64,000 nucleotides of DNA from Paenibacillus spongiae (GTDB taxonomy: Bacteria > Bacillota > Bacilli > Paenibacillales > Paenibacillaceae). Position numbers and translations under genes: made by a program. Position 1 is the first letter of the stretch, and each line of letters begins with the position of its first letter. The notes under the pieces were generated by a model that did no database searches, was not told where the DNA came from, and saw nothing but the letters and a program-made list of their open reading frames with translations. The DNA lies in assembly GCF_024734895.1 (NCBI RefSeq), contig NZ_CP091430.1, positions 1,933,501 to 1,997,500 of the forward strand, written 5' to 3'. Below, piece after piece: positions 51,545 through 61,684 of this stretch.

Positions 51545-52468
51545 ATGGAGCTTCGGCAGTTGTATTATTTTGTGAAGGTGGCCAAGAAAGAGCATGTAAC
51601 GCAGGCGGCGGAGGAGCTGCACGTGGCGCAATCCGCGGTGAGCCGGCAAATCCACCAGCTGGAGGAGGAGCTGGGGGCCAAGCTGTTCCTGCAAAAAGGG
51701 AGGAACCTGCAGCTGACCCCGGTGGGACAGCTGTTTATGAAGCGTGCGGAGGTTATCTTAACCGACCTTGAGCGAGCTGTCATGGAGGTGCATGAATTCC
51801 TCGATCCCGAGAAGGGCGAAATCAGGCTCGGGTTTCCGCACAGTCTGGGGATATCGCTCATTCCGGAGGTTGTCTCCGAATTCCGGAAGAAGCATCCGAA
51901 TGTGAAATTCCGCTTCAAGCAAGGGATGTATCCTTCCTTGATCCGGGATGTCATGAGAGGCGAGGTGGACCTCTCGTTCGTCTCCCCATGCCCGGAGGAG
52001 CATGAGCATGTGACAGGACAAACGATACTGACGGAGGAGCTCTATGCGATCCTGCCTCCGAATCATCCCCTTGCGGGTGAAGAATCGATCGAGCTGGCGC
52101 AGTTGAAGGATGAAACCTTCGTATTGTTCAGCGAAGGGTATTCGCTTCGTCCGATCGTGTGGGATGCATGCAAGAAGGCCGGCTTCACGCCGAGCATCGG
52201 CTTTGAAGGGGAAGAGACCGAGACGATCCGCGGCCTGGTGGCAGCCGGGATGGGCGTAAGCCTGCTGCCTGAGATGGCGTTATATCCGACAGGGCCTCTG
52301 CAGCCGGCGAAGGTTAGGGTGCGGTCGCCTCATGTGACGCGAACCATCGGGCTGATCTACCGTTCCAATGAGAAGCTGCCGCTCGTTGCCAGAGTGTTTC
52401 AGCGGTTTCTGCTGGAGTTTTTCGAAAGCAAGATGCTGCTGAAGAAAGATCTGATACGCAAGCTGTAG
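51545..52468 (+). CDS. LysR-family transcriptional regulator
   Basis: 307 aa. LysR winged HTH: MELRQLYYFVKVAKKEHVTQ, AAEELHVAQSAVSRQIHQLEEELGAKLF, followed by the periplasmic-binding-protein-like sensor domain (GEIRLGFPHSLGISLIPEVVSEFRKKHP, VDLSFVSPCPEE, VAAGMGVSLLPEM). Similar in layout to GltC-type regulators. No divergent target gene is present, so its regulon is elsewhere or it acts on the rhomboid gene. GAGGGGACGGTC precedes ATG. Confidence 0.92.
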   Translation: MELRQLYYFVKVAKKEHVTQAAEELHVAQSAVSRQIHQLEEELGAKLFLQKGRNLQLTPVGQLFMKRAEVILTDLERAVMEVHEFLDPEKGEIRLGFPHSLGISLIPEVVSEFRKKHPNVKFRFKQGMYPSLIRDVMRGEVDLSFVSPCPEEHEHVTGQTILTEELYAILPPNHPLAGEESIELAQLKDETFVLFSEGYSLRPIVWDACKKAGFTPSIGFEGEETETIRGLVAAGMGVSLLPEMALYPTGPLQPAKVRVRSPHVTRTIGLIYRSNEKLPLVARVFQRFLLEFFESKMLLKKDLIRKL

Positions 52469-52485
52469 TCTTTGAATAGATTAGA

Positions 52486-52519
52486 AACCAAGCGAATCCG
52501 ATTCGCTTGGTTTTTTTTG
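52486..52519 (+). terminator. Terminator after the LysR gene
   Basis: Stem AACCAAGCGAAT / ATTCGCTTGGTT with a 3-nt CCG loop and eight Ts. Confidence 0.92.
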
Positions 52520-52606
52520 CGGCTGGAGTCAAGACTGGCATCGGATGAATTGGCGGCGGGTGGGCGATAATGGAAGGAAACGGATTGTTTTACCGGAGGG
52601 ACGTTT

Positions 52607-54454
52607 ATGACAGGAGAAGATCGGCGGCGGAGACTGAACCGCCGCGTGTTCGGCATACTGCTGGTGATGAGCGCGATCATGCTGTGCTTCCTGCTGCGCC
52701 TCGCATGGCTGCAAGCGATGCCGGCGGCACCGGCGGCCAGCGGCCGTACTAATCTGAAGAAAGAGTCGGTTCTGCAGCGGGAGCGCTCGCTAGTGCTGGA
52801 TTCGGGCCGGGGCGATTTCTTCGACCGGAATGGACGGGCATTAACCGGCGAGACCTATAAGGCGCTGGCGGTATTCCCGCTGAAAGCACAGGCCCGGGGG
52901 ACCGCTTTGGATCAGGAGAGGCTGGCCGGCGTGCTGGGCGTCGATCAAGCTGCCTTGTCGAATTGGATGAACGGATTGAGGGAACCGGCCTTCTGGTCGA
53001 AGAAGGGCGAGAAAGTACCGCTGCGGCTCTCGCAAGCCCAGCTCGCGGTGATCCAGGGGCTGCGGGTGAACGGAGTGCGCGTACTGCCTTATCGGAACCG
53101 GTATCCCGTCTCATCGGTAGCCAAACATGCCATCGGTTACATTAGTCAGCACCCCGAGCTTCTTAATAAAAGCTATGCCTCCGAATTATTAAAGAAGAGT
53201 ATGAAGCTTAGCGACCAGATCGGCGGCGCCGGATTGGAGCGGTCTTTGGACCGGCTGCTGAGGGGGAGCGGCCCGACGAGCGTATCGTATTTCACGGATG
53301 GTGCGGACAAGCCTCTGAACGGCTTGGATATGCGGCTGACGGGATCGGATAACCCGTATTATCCGATCAAGGTCGTGACGACGATTGATCTGGAGATCCA
53401 GCGTGCCATCGAACAATATGTCGACCGCATCGGTCTAGCCGAAGGCGCAGTCGTCGTGCTGGATGCAGAGAACGGTGATATCGCCGCAATGGCGTCCCGT
53501 CCGCAGCTGGCGCCCGGTTCGATTGGGCGGGAGGGAACCGATGCGGCTAACCGCGCCATTCGCGGCGCAACGCCCGGATCGGTATTTAAGCTTGTTACGG
53601 AAGCGGCGGCGTTAGAAGCGAAGGTGACGCGGGAGAGAGAGGTATTCGAATGCTCGGGAGATTACGGGAAATACGGTCTGCACTGCTGGAAGAGCGGTGG
53701 CCATGGACGTCTTACGCTGCGGGAGGCGCTGGCCCAATCCTGCAACATTGCCTTTGCGTCCGTAGCGGAACGGCTTAACGCAGAGCAGTTATCGGTTACG
53801 GCAAGACGATTGGGTCTGGAAAGACGTATCGGCTGGAACGATGCACATCCTTTCAAGCCGCTTGGAGAACCGCTTCGGCTGCTGCCGGAAGAGGAAGCGG
53901 GCGGTTTATTTGCGAAGCCGCCGGTTAGCTATGACGGTGGCCAGCTTGCGCAGACCGGCATCGGGCAGCGGGATGTGCGGATTACGCCTCTGCAGGCGGC
54001 CAATCTCGTTGTGACGCTGCTGCATGACGGACATGTCGTGAAGCCGCGGCTCGTGAGCGAGCTTCGCTATGCGAATGGACAGCTTATGGCCAAGCTGCCC
54101 GTGCAGTATGCCGAAGCAGAAGATGGACGTATTGCTCCAGCCACCGCCCAGGCACTCCTGCATGGGATGCAAGCAGCGGTAACCGAGGGAACGGGGCGTT
54201 CGCTCCGGGACGGCCTATGGACCGTTGCCGGCAAATCCGGTACGGCCGAGACATTGAGAGACGGCGAGCCCCGTAATCATCATTGGTTTGTCGGCTATGG
54301 TCCGGTGTCCGCTCCTCGCTACGCTGTGGCCGTGCTTGCCATGAATCGGAGTCCGGGTACAATCAATAAGGCGACGCAGCTTTTTGGCGGCATCATGAAT
54401 ATACTGGCTATTCATGAGCAGGCTTCTTCTGACGAAGCGAAGAAGATGCCGTGA
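52607..54454 (+). CDS. Class B penicillin-binding protein (PBP2-like transpeptidase)
   Basis: 615 aa. N-terminal membrane anchor (VFGILLVMSAIMLCFLLRLAWLQ, ~14-36), PBP-dimer domain (RGDFFDRNGRALTG...), and a transpeptidase domain with S325-x-x-K328 (TPGSVFK), S378-C-N380 and K543-S-G (AGKSGTAET). The usual third motif is KTG; KSG is a known variant. Cross-links peptidoglycan; possibly sporulation-linked like SpoVD but lacks PASTA domains. GGAGGGACGTTT before ATG. Confidence 0.9.
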   Translation: MTGEDRRRRLNRRVFGILLVMSAIMLCFLLRLAWLQAMPAAPAASGRTNLKKESVLQRERSLVLDSGRGDFFDRNGRALTGETYKALAVFPLKAQARGTALDQERLAGVLGVDQAALSNWMNGLREPAFWSKKGEKVPLRLSQAQLAVIQGLRVNGVRVLPYRNRYPVSSVAKHAIGYISQHPELLNKSYASELLKKSMKLSDQIGGAGLERSLDRLLRGSGPTSVSYFTDGADKPLNGLDMRLTGSDNPYYPIKVVTTIDLEIQRAIEQYVDRIGLAEGAVVVLDAENGDIAAMASRPQLAPGSIGREGTDAANRAIRGATPGSVFKLVTEAAALEAKVTREREVFECSGDYGKYGLHCWKSGGHGRLTLREALAQSCNIAFASVAERLNAEQLSVTARRLGLERRIGWNDAHPFKPLGEPLRLLPEEEAGGLFAKPPVSYDGGQLAQTGIGQRDVRITPLQAANLVVTLLHDGHVVKPRLVSELRYANGQLMAKLPVQYAEAEDGRIAPATAQALLHGMQAAVTEGTGRSLRDGLWTVAGKSGTAETLRDGEPRNHHWFVGYGPVSAPRYAVAVLAMNRSPGTINKATQLFGGIMNILAIHEQASSDEAKKMP

Positions 54455-54490
54455 CGCAGCAGCAATTGCTGCAGATCAGCTATGCCAAGG

Positions 54491-55366
54491 TTATGAGCGG
54501 CTATTTGCCCGTCTGCCTGCACGATATTCCGTGGGCGAGCTTCCGTACCATTTGCGGAACTGCTTGGAGAAATACAGAGCATCGGTAAAACCGACCGACG
54601 ATGCGACATGATCGATCGTCAGGTGCTTCTGGCCGTCAAGAAGCTCCCGCGCCCGTTCCATACGTACCTTCAGCAGAAATTGCATTGGCGACAGACCGGT
54701 CGTCTGCTTGAACATCTTGGATAAATGAGTGCGGTGATACCCGAGCGTGCGGGACAAGTCCTCGATTGAAATCTGCTGGGCATACTGCAGCGAGAGCCAG
54801 CGAACGGCTTGTTTGATCTGCCGTTCAATATCCGGTATGGCCGGCTGCGTGCGGAAGGTCCGTTTCCCGGCGTTTACCAGGCCGAATTCCTTCAGCAGCA
54901 GCCGAAGCAGTCCGTTCGCTTCCAGATCGGCCAGCTCCGGGTAGGCGGAGTGCTTGAGCGTATATTCCAGCTTCCGGTAAAGCCGGATGACGGTACGCAG
55001 ATCCCGGAGATGTATGATCGGCTGAGCGGGGGTTATGCCCATGCTGTCCAGCAAGGGCTGAGCAAGCGCTCCCTTGAACGCTACCCACCGGTAATACCAT
55101 GGCGCCGCCGCATCCGAGGTGTAGGTGAAGAGCACTTCCGGAAAAATGATGAAGGTATCGCCTTCCTTGCAATGGTATTGCTTGCCGTCGATTTCGAAGT
55201 AACCGCACCCGGACATGACGGTATGGGCAAGGTAATCATTGCGTACTGCCGGTCCTACCTGATGGGATGGGAGAGGCCGGGCATGGCCGCAAAATAAAGC
55301 CGACAACTCGCCATGGCTGGGCAGGGAGTTAACGCCTAGTGAGTAGAAAGAATGATGCAGATGCAT
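54491..55366 (-). CDS. AraC-family transcriptional regulator
   Basis: 291 aa. N-terminal cupin sensor (VMSGCGYFEIDGKQYHCKEGDTFIIFPEVLFTY), C-terminal AraC HTH (QISIEDLSRTLGYHRTHLSKMFKQTTGLSPMQFLLKVRMERARELL and LTIDHVASSVGFTDALYFSKQFRKWYGSSPTEYR). Converges on the penicillin-binding protein gene (37 bp). GGAGGAATAGGT before ATG. Probably a sugar-responsive regulator; no adjacent target on its strand. Confidence 0.92.
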   Translation of the reverse strand: MHLHHSFYSLGVNSLPSHGELSALFCGHARPLPSHQVGPAVRNDYLAHTVMSGCGYFEIDGKQYHCKEGDTFIIFPEVLFTYTSDAAAPWYYRWVAFKGALAQPLLDSMGITPAQPIIHLRDLRTVIRLYRKLEYTLKHSAYPELADLEANGLLRLLLKEFGLVNAGKRTFRTQPAIPDIERQIKQAVRWLSLQYAQQISIEDLSRTLGYHRTHLSKMFKQTTGLSPMQFLLKVRMERARELLDGQKHLTIDHVASSVGFTDALYFSKQFRKWYGSSPTEYRAGRRANSRS

Positions 55367-55534
55367 ACCTATTCCTCCATCAAGATAGGGTTAGAAGCAA
55401 GTATAAAGTCTTCTCAAAGCGTAGCTTATAAAACTACATATGTCCATATGCCATGTTCGATGTGACGAGTCGAGATGCTTGGCCGTGTACGGCCCATCAA
55501 GCCCAATGCGAGAGGGAAGCTGCCGCCTGAAGCA

Positions 55535-55571
55535 AGAAAAGGCCGTGCAGGATGAAGATCTGCACGGCCAC
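55535..55571 (-). terminator. Terminator of the metallophosphoesterase gene
   Basis: Minus-strand stem GGCCGTGCAG / CTGCACGGCC, 9-nt loop, then TTTTCTT. Confidence 0.85.
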
Positions 55572-55644
55572 TTGGTACGATCATAGCGAGTATTGCACGG
55601 TCCCGGTCCTACCTTGCTCAGTTACGCTGCTGCTTCCACTAGGA

Positions 55645-56598
55645 CTACGCTTCGCTTAACACGCGTCCGGCAGGCAGATGCTCGGGCTGTTCTTGAACGA
55701 TAGAGCCGTCGGCTAACCGAAGCCACGAATCGAAACCGCGCTGCCCTTCTTGCAGCTGTATGATGCGGGCGCCGCGCGGGAAGCCCTCCCGGCCGTATGT
55801 GTTATAGCCGGTTGCGCGTCCGTAGCAGAGGCGAATGCCGTGGAATTCGCCGTTATAGTCATTCACATGGTCATGACCCGCGAATGTGCCCATAACGTCG
55901 CCCATCTCGACTAATGCGGTGAAAAAGCCGGAGTTTATTTTTGGAGAGCATACCTCCTCATATTTGACACCGCGGCAGGCATGTGAATTCCATACTTCGT
56001 CGTACTCTGGAAGCGGAATATGAAAGAAGGCCAGAGACGGCAGCGGATTGCCGCCATTCTGCGCGGTCAATGCGCTCGATTGCCGGACATACCATTCGAT
56101 TTGGTCGCGTTTAATCCAATCGTATCCGCCGATATGGGCGGGTGCGTAATCGCCTGAATCGACAAAGTAAAGAGCCGCCTCAGGCTTCTCGGCAGCGGAT
56201 CCTTGAATAGGGAGTACGTAATTGCCGTATCCGCTGATGTCGTCAGGGCCTGCTTCCGTCAAGCTGTATGGATTTCCGTCAAAGACCGAGATCATCTCCT
56301 CGCGCGGCACGAGTCCCTCGGCATCGTGATTGCCGAGCACGACGGCAAACGGGATACCGGCTTTCTCGGCTACCGCCGTAACCTCCTGAATGGCATCCTT
56401 CGGTTTCGGGTCCCCGTGGCTTGCAATTAAATCACCTGTAAACACGACCAGATCGGGCGTTTCCTTCGCCAATACCTCTTCCATTAGTTCAAACGTCGGA
56501 ATGCTGTTTCTCCCGTCGCTAGTGTGATGCACATCCGTAAATTGGACGATCTTAAACGTGCCGTCTTGGCGAAAACGAAGCTGCTTATCATTGGCCAT
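55645..56598 (-). CDS. Calcineurin-like metallophosphoesterase
   Basis: 317 aa. Metal-site motifs in order: VQFTDVHHTSDG (D-x-H), VVFTGDLIASHGD (GD), VVLGNHDAEG (GNHD), AFFHIPLPEYDE, and FAGHDHVNDY (GHDH). Resembles PhoD/DR1281-type phosphodiesterases of uncharacterised substrate. Start ATG 56598 with AAAGGGGAGCGCC upstream; the frame extends to 56715 without support. No signal peptide. Confidence 0.9.
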   Translation of the reverse strand: MANDKQLRFRQDGTFKIVQFTDVHHTSDGRNSIPTFELMEEVLAKETPDLVVFTGDLIASHGDPKPKDAIQEVTAVAEKAGIPFAVVLGNHDAEGLVPREEMISVFDGNPYSLTEAGPDDISGYGNYVLPIQGSAAEKPEAALYFVDSGDYAPAHIGGYDWIKRDQIEWYVRQSSALTAQNGGNPLPSLAFFHIPLPEYDEVWNSHACRGVKYEEVCSPKINSGFFTALVEMGDVMGTFAGHDHVNDYNGEFHGIRLCYGRATGYNTYGREGFPRGARIIQLQEGQRGFDSWLRLADGSIVQEQPEHLPAGRVLSEA

Positions 56599-56754
56599 CT
56601 GCGAGGCGCTCCCCTTTCCTATTAAAGACAATAAATGCAACAATCTATCCTCATCATAATAGCAAAAATCGGGAATTGTCAATGAGAAACAATGAGAAAC
56701 AAGATAAAAACACAAGAATCAACAATGGAAAAGGCGATCTTTCTAAAAATCCAA

Positions 56755-56790
56755 AAACCCTTGATCCATCAAACTGGAATCAAGGGTTCG
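56755..56790 (-). terminator. Terminator of the YtvI-type gene
   Basis: Minus-strand stem AACCCTTGAT / ATCAAGGGTT, 13-nt loop, then TTTGGATTTTT. Located 35 bp past the stop codon. Confidence 0.8.
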
Positions 56791-56821
56791 TTTCAGCCTA
56801 TTGCATTATATGTGTGCTGAA

Positions 56822-57937
56822 TCAATCAGATGCGGCAGGCGTTTCGGGACTCGAATCGAATTCGCCCTTAGGCGGACTGATCCAACGGTGAAAATACCGC
56901 TGATCATACAAGGCTTTAATTAGAATCATCAAGATCGGGGAAAGAATGACGCCGGCTATGCCGAATAGCGACATGGAAACGATCATGAACGCGAACATGG
57001 TAAACGCAGATACGCCGAGCGTCTCGCCGGTTATTTTGGGCTCGAGAAATTGCCGCGTCAATGTGACGACGAGCAGCAGCGCCGTAAGCCAGATCGCGAG
57101 CGACAGCTTGCCAACAATAACCAAGTAGATGATCCACGGCACGAATACGGCGCTGACGCCAAGCAGCGGCAGAACGTCGAATACAGCTGCAAGCAAGGAA
57201 ATCGATAGCGCATTGTCTACGCCGAGAAATAACAGCGAGATGAAAATGACGATAAAGGTGACGGAGATTAGCTTCAGCTGCGATTTCAAGTAGATGCCAA
57301 TGCCTGTGAACACATTATCTTTCAGAAAGAAGAACGCTGTCTTGAAGGTCTTCGGTGTCTTCTCGCGGGCCACTTTCTTCCAGTCTTTAATTTCAAGGCT
57401 TAAGAAGTACGCTAGAATAATTCCGATGCCGAAGTTAAAGATAAAGGTGGAGAACGAAGTCAAATACCCGCCTAATGATACGAGAAAGCTGGTGGCGATA
57501 CGCTGTCCCCATTCCGTAATAGACGATATGGCATCCTGCGCTTTCTCGATGATACCGGGCGGAAGCGCTTTGTACTTATCCACCCAGACCGAAGCGTTCT
57601 GAGCGAATTCCTCGGCTAGAATTTGCTGATAAACGGGCAGCTTCTCAGCGAGGCCTGTTATTTGATTGGCGACGATAATGCCGGCTCCGACGAATGCGCC
57701 GACAATGACAAGCGTAAAGATAAGAATGGAAACCGCCGCGGCTATCGATTTCTTCAATCCGATCCGGGTCAGCCAGCGGGCAGGCGGTTCAATGAACATA
57801 AAGATTAGGAAAGAGAGGAATATCGGTGTAGCAATTCGATACAAATAACTGAACGCGAACATAATCAAATAGACCGTCAAGGCGATGAGCGCGATGTCGA
57901 ACGCGGTTCGCCAATATTTACGGTAAAAGGAAATCAT
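56822..57937 (-). CDS. YtvI/AI-2E family (DUF20) permease
   Basis: 371 aa, about eight membrane segments; the first two are IALIALTVYLIMFAFSYLY and IATPIFLSFLIFMFIEPP. The conserved central phrase DVLPLLGVSAVFVPWIIYLV and ITGETLGVSAFTMFAFMIVSM are typical. In Bacillus, ytvI lies next to citZ; here it is 53 kb away from it. ATG 57937 with GAGGAGTTAG in front; ATG 57979 is an alternative start. Confidence 0.87.
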   Translation of the reverse strand: MISFYRKYWRTAFDIALIALTVYLIMFAFSYLYRIATPIFLSFLIFMFIEPPARWLTRIGLKKSIAAAVSILIFTLVIVGAFVGAGIIVANQITGLAEKLPVYQQILAEEFAQNASVWVDKYKALPPGIIEKAQDAISSITEWGQRIATSFLVSLGGYLTSFSTFIFNFGIGIILAYFLSLEIKDWKKVAREKTPKTFKTAFFFLKDNVFTGIGIYLKSQLKLISVTFIVIFISLLFLGVDNALSISLLAAVFDVLPLLGVSAVFVPWIIYLVIVGKLSLAIWLTALLLVVTLTRQFLEPKITGETLGVSAFTMFAFMIVSMSLFGIAGVILSPILMILIKALYDQRYFHRWISPPKGEFDSSPETPAASD

Positions 57938-58177
57938 GCTTTCTAACTCCTCTTCTTCAGTATAGATTTGGATCATCACGATTGTACTATATATTCCAAG
58001 TGTTGCCTAATTAAACTTGTTCAAAATAGGTGGTGCTCCGTTATTTCATGGTACACCTATATGACAACAACCATAGCCGTTCTTATCAGGTGTATGTTAC
58101 AATAAAGTAGGCATCTGAAGCAGCACCGCCTTCCAGGGTTGGACAGGGGATTGAAACAGGATGGTGGGGAAACGGAC

Positions 58178-59593
58178 ATGGAAAATTTATTTCTTTGGGG
58201 TTTTTACATTTTGACGTTTTACGCTTTTCTCCCGGGACTGATCAGCCGTACGTTCGGTTTTCGGGTTTTCAAGAAAGGACGGGCGAAGAACGAAATCGCG
58301 CTTACATTTGACGATGGTCCTGATCCGGTTTATACGCCGCAGCTGCTGGATCTGTTAAAGAAATTCAATGCGAAGGCGACGTTCTTTGTAGTCGGCATTC
58401 ATGCGGAGAGACATCCTGAGCTGTTGCGCCGCATGCACGAGGAAGGACATGTCATTGGAATCCATAACTACGTGCATAAGAGCAACTGGTTCATGAGACC
58501 GGGAACGGTCAAGAAACAAATTCACCGAACCTCGGAAATTATTAAGAAGGTAACGGGCGAGCGTACCGTTTATTATCGTCCGCCATGGGGGATCGTCAAT
58601 TTATTCGATTTCTCCAATTTAGGCTACCTGCAAATTATTTTATGGTCGGCGCTGTTCGGCGACTGGCGCAGTCGGGTAGGATCCGAACGATTGCAGAAGC
58701 GTATGTTTAAGAAGCTCCGCCCGGGTGAGGTGCTGCTGCTGCATGACTGCGGGGCTACCTTAGGTGCCGATCGCGATGCGCCCGCCAACATGCTGGCGGC
58801 GCTTGAGCCTTTTCTGGAAGCAGGCAAGCATCGTGGATACGAATTTGTCACCGTACCCGATATGATTAAGATCACTGACCGAAACAAGTCCTTGAAGCCC
58901 TCAATCAGCTGGTATAAACGAACAATCGTAGCCGGCTGGATGGCTTGGGAGCGGTTGTTTCACGTTCTGTTCCGCATTGAATCCGGCGGTACGGATTCCG
59001 TCTTCCACATTCGGGTTGTACCGTACCATGGCAAAACCCTTCACCTCTCTGACGGACAAACAATCGAAGATAAAGATGAAGTCATTGAGCTTCACTTCGA
59101 TAACGGCAAGTTATACCGCTTGATGACGGAGTCGCGGTCAGTCATGCATGTCGCCATTCGCCTCATTCGCGAGGTGGAGCAGGCTCTGCCGAAGCTGGCG
59201 GCAACAATAGCCGGCCGTAAGGATTATGAACGCGTCAGAGGATTGTACGGGATCAGCATGATAAACAAAGGTGCGGAGCAATTCGGGTTTAGTGTGCTGG
59301 AGCTTCCCAAAGGGCTGTTCGACAAAATGACGCGATTGTACTTGAAGTTTCTGCTGCGGGTGCTTCATCCGTCCGGCAAGAAGCGGGTGAAGGATCAGGG
59401 AGGGCGGCTGTCGCCACGAATAATCGCCATGTCAATGGAGGAATTTAACCGTCGTTACGGGAAGGAAGAGTCGTTGAAGCCGCTGTGGAAATCGGCAGCG
59501 GGGTATGAAGAGAATCTTCAGCCATCCAACCGGACGACACTATCGCATAGCACGTACGACAACGCCAATGCCGCGAGGGAGTTTACGCCCTAA
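58178..59593 (+). CDS. Polysaccharide deacetylase fused to a YkoP-like domain
   Basis: 471 aa. N-terminal membrane anchor (LFLWGFYILTFYAFLPGLI, ~3-22). Residues ~40-250 are the NodB domain: motif 1 ALTFDDGPDP, motif 2 HNYVH (HxxxH metal site), motif 3 YYRPPWG, motif 4 LLLHDCG. Residues ~255-430 are a separate domain (ISWYKRTIVAGWMAWERLFHVLFR..., VMHVAIRLIREVEQALP, GISMINKGAEQFGFSVLELPKG) like YkoP of Bacillus. Removes acyl groups from cell-wall or extracellular polysaccharide, outside the membrane. Start ATG 58178 after GGTGGGGAAACGG. Confidence 0.88.
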   Translation: MENLFLWGFYILTFYAFLPGLISRTFGFRVFKKGRAKNEIALTFDDGPDPVYTPQLLDLLKKFNAKATFFVVGIHAERHPELLRRMHEEGHVIGIHNYVHKSNWFMRPGTVKKQIHRTSEIIKKVTGERTVYYRPPWGIVNLFDFSNLGYLQIILWSALFGDWRSRVGSERLQKRMFKKLRPGEVLLLHDCGATLGADRDAPANMLAALEPFLEAGKHRGYEFVTVPDMIKITDRNKSLKPSISWYKRTIVAGWMAWERLFHVLFRIESGGTDSVFHIRVVPYHGKTLHLSDGQTIEDKDEVIELHFDNGKLYRLMTESRSVMHVAIRLIREVEQALPKLAATIAGRKDYERVRGLYGISMINKGAEQFGFSVLELPKGLFDKMTRLYLKFLLRVLHPSGKKRVKDQGGRLSPRIIAMSMEEFNRRYGKEESLKPLWKSAAGYEENLQPSNRTTLSHSTYDNANAAREFTP

Positions 59594-59633
59594 CGGCATT
59601 TTTCCGTTGAGGCTGTTCTTTGCGTATGAGAAA

Positions 59634-59687
59634 ACCAAACAAAGCGCCAGGAGTCGTCCGTAGACGTTTTCTGGCGCTTTGTTTGGT
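59634..59687. terminator. Bidirectional terminator between the deacetylase and ilvD
   Basis: Perfect 17-bp stem ACCAAACAAAGCGCCAG / CTGGCGCTTTGTTTGGT with a 20-nt loop; T and A tracts at both ends. Confidence 0.85.
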
Positions 59688-59697
59688 GTAATGCCGA

Positions 59698-61383
59698 TTA
59701 TATTTTCATAACGCCGCCTGTGCTGGCATTCGTGACGAGGTGTGCATAACGGGCCAGATAGCCCTTCTTCACCTTAAGCTCGAAGCCGCTCCAGTTCGCT
59801 CTGCGGCGATCGAATTCTTCATCGCTGATAAGCAGGTTCATCGTGCGGTTGTTCAAGTCCAGCTCGATCAGATCACCGTCTTCAACGAACGCGAGCGGGC
59901 CGCCTTCTGCCGCTTCAGGCGAAACATGTCCGATGCTGATGCCGCGGGAAGCGCCGGAGAACCGTCCGTCGGTAACGAGACCGACTTTGGCGCCAAGACC
60001 CATGCCAACGATCTGGGAGGTTGGAGCGAGCATCTCTGGCATGCCAGGTCCGCCCTTAGGTCCTTCGTAACGGATGACGACGACATGTCCTTCTTTGATC
60101 TGGCCGGCTGCAATGCCTGCAAGTACTTCGTCCTGCGAATTGTAGCAGATGGCAGGGCCTTTCAAATAACCGCCGACGGACTTGTCCACCGCGCCGACTT
60201 TAATGATTGCGCCGCCTGGTGCAAGATTGCCGAACAGAACGGCCAGGCCGCCTTGCTCGCTATGCGGGTTGTCGATCGTGCGAAGCACCTCGGTATTCGT
60301 AATTTCGCAGCCTGCAACGTTCTCGCGGAGCGTCTTGCCGGTTACCGTTATAACTTCCCCGTTCAGCGCGCCTTCCTTCTTGAACAGCTCGTTAAGAACG
60401 GCGCTTACGCCGCCTGCCTCGTGAACGTCCTCGATATGCCAGTCAGAGGCTGGCGCGATCTTGGCCAAATGCGGAACGCGCGATGCGATTTCGTTGATAC
60501 GTTCGATCGGGTAGTCGATTTCGGCTTCATGCGCAAGAGCAAGCGTATGAAGAACCGTGTTTGTGGAACCGCCCAAAGCCATATCCAGCGCGAACGCATT
60601 GTCGATCGCTTCTTTGGTAACAATATCGCGCGGCTTGATGCCGAGCTCGATCAGCTTCATCAGCTGAGCCGCCGACTTCTTGACGAATTCCTTGCGCTCC
60701 GGAGAGACGGCGAGAATCGTACCGTTGCCCGGGAGGGCCAATCCGAGTCCTTCCGCCAGGCAGTTCATCGAATTCGCGGTGAACATGCCGGAGCAGGATC
60801 CGCAGGTCGGACAGCCGAACTGCTCAAGCTCCTGAAGGCCTTTATCGTCGATCTTACCTGATTGGTAAGCGCCTACGCCCTCGAATACGCTGGAGAGCGA
60901 GATGGAGCGTCCGTCGGAAGTTTTGCCGGCTTTCATCGGGCCGCCCGATACCATGATCGTCGGAATGTTGACGCGAAGCGCGCCCATCATCATACCCGGG
61001 GTAATCTTGTCGCAGTTCGGAATGCAAACCATGCCGTCGAACCAGTGCGCATTCACGACCGTCTCGACGGAGTCGGCGATAATTTCGCGGCTCGCTAGCG
61101 AGTAGCGCATGCCGATATGACCCATCGCGATGCCATCGTCAACGCCGATCGTATTAAATTCAAAGGGAACGCCGCCTGCTTCGCGGATTGCTTCTTTAAC
61201 GAGCTTGCCGAATTCCTGCAGATGGACGTGTCCGGGAATAATATCAATATACGAGTTGCAAACCGCGATGAACGGTTTGTCGAAGTCTTCTTCTTTGACA
61301 CCGGCAGCGCGCAGCAAGCTGCGGTGCGGGGCGCGGTCGAAACCTCTTTTAATCATGTCTGAGCGCATCTTTTTTGCCGCCAT
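59698..61383 (-). CDS. ilvD: Dihydroxy-acid dehydratase
   Basis: 561 aa. Dehydrates 2,3-dihydroxy-acids in valine/isoleucine synthesis, using an Fe-S cluster. Conserved cysteines in [29 protein letters not shown] and [20 protein letters not shown]-terminal [36 protein letters not shown] before ATG 61383. No T-box was seen in the 300-bp upstream region. Single gene. Confidence 0.96.
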   Translation of the reverse strand: MAAKKMRSDMIKRGFDRAPHRSLLRAAGVKEEDFDKPFIAVCNSYIDIIPGHVHLQEFGKLVKEAIREAGGVPFEFNTIGVDDGIAMGHIGMRYSLASREIIADSVETVVNAHWFDGMVCIPNCDKITPGMMMGALRVNIPTIMVSGGPMKAGKTSDGRSISLSSVFEGVGAYQSGKIDDKGLQELEQFGCPTCGSCSGMFTANSMNCLAEGLGLALPGNGTILAVSPERKEFVKKSAAQLMKLIELGIKPRDIVTKEAIDNAFALDMALGGSTNTVLHTLALAHEAEIDYPIERINEIASRVPHLAKIAPASDWHIEDVHEAGGVSAVLNELFKKEGALNGEVITVTGKTLRENVAGCEITNTEVLRTIDNPHSEQGGLAVLFGNLAPGGAIIKVGAVDKSVGGYLKGPAICYNSQDEVLAGIAAGQIKEGHVVVIRYEGPKGGPGMPEMLAPTSQIVGMGLGAKVGLVTDGRFSGASRGISIGHVSPEAAEGGPLAFVEDGDLIELDLNNRTMNLLISDEEFDRRRANWSGFELKVKKGYLARYAHLVTNASTGGVMKI

Positions 61384-61684
61384 ATCTGTCCCTCCCAAGG
61401 ATAATTCAATACTGAACAGTCTACCACAATGGACGCTATATGGCTAGAATACAATACTAGAATCGAAAGCGGCCGAATGCTTTAACCAGACTGTCTGAAG
61501 CCCCCTTTCTTGAACGCGATTTTGCCCGGCGCCTCAAATTATAAAAGCGGCTGGAACGGCTCATGATAAACGAATAGAGGTTTACTTGGGCTTATTTGCG
61601 CTTAGATGCAGCCGCACCCTTTACAACTGTAACGGTTTGTTCTAAGTTTATGAAAGATGCTCGATGGAGAGGGTGAAACGGCGC
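61384..61684. other. Intergenic region between ilvD and marR
   Basis: 301 bp. Divergent promoters must lie here; an A/T-rich block near 61440-61460 faces ilvD, and TTTACA near 61620 faces the MarR gene. I see no T-box, riboswitch or operator with enough symmetry to name. Confidence 0.3.

Noticed and set aside
56676..56891. 71-aa frame between the metallophosphoesterase and YtvI genes
   Set aside because: It overlaps the minus-strand terminator stem and the end of the YtvI gene; composition is not protein-like.
59740..60861. 373-aa plus-strand frame opposite ilvD
   Set aside because: Long but antisense to full-length ilvD; the product has no recognisable domain and no ribosome binding site.
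61384..61684. T-box leader for ilvD
   Set aside because: No GGTGGNACCGCG-type core or specifier-loop arrangement was found.
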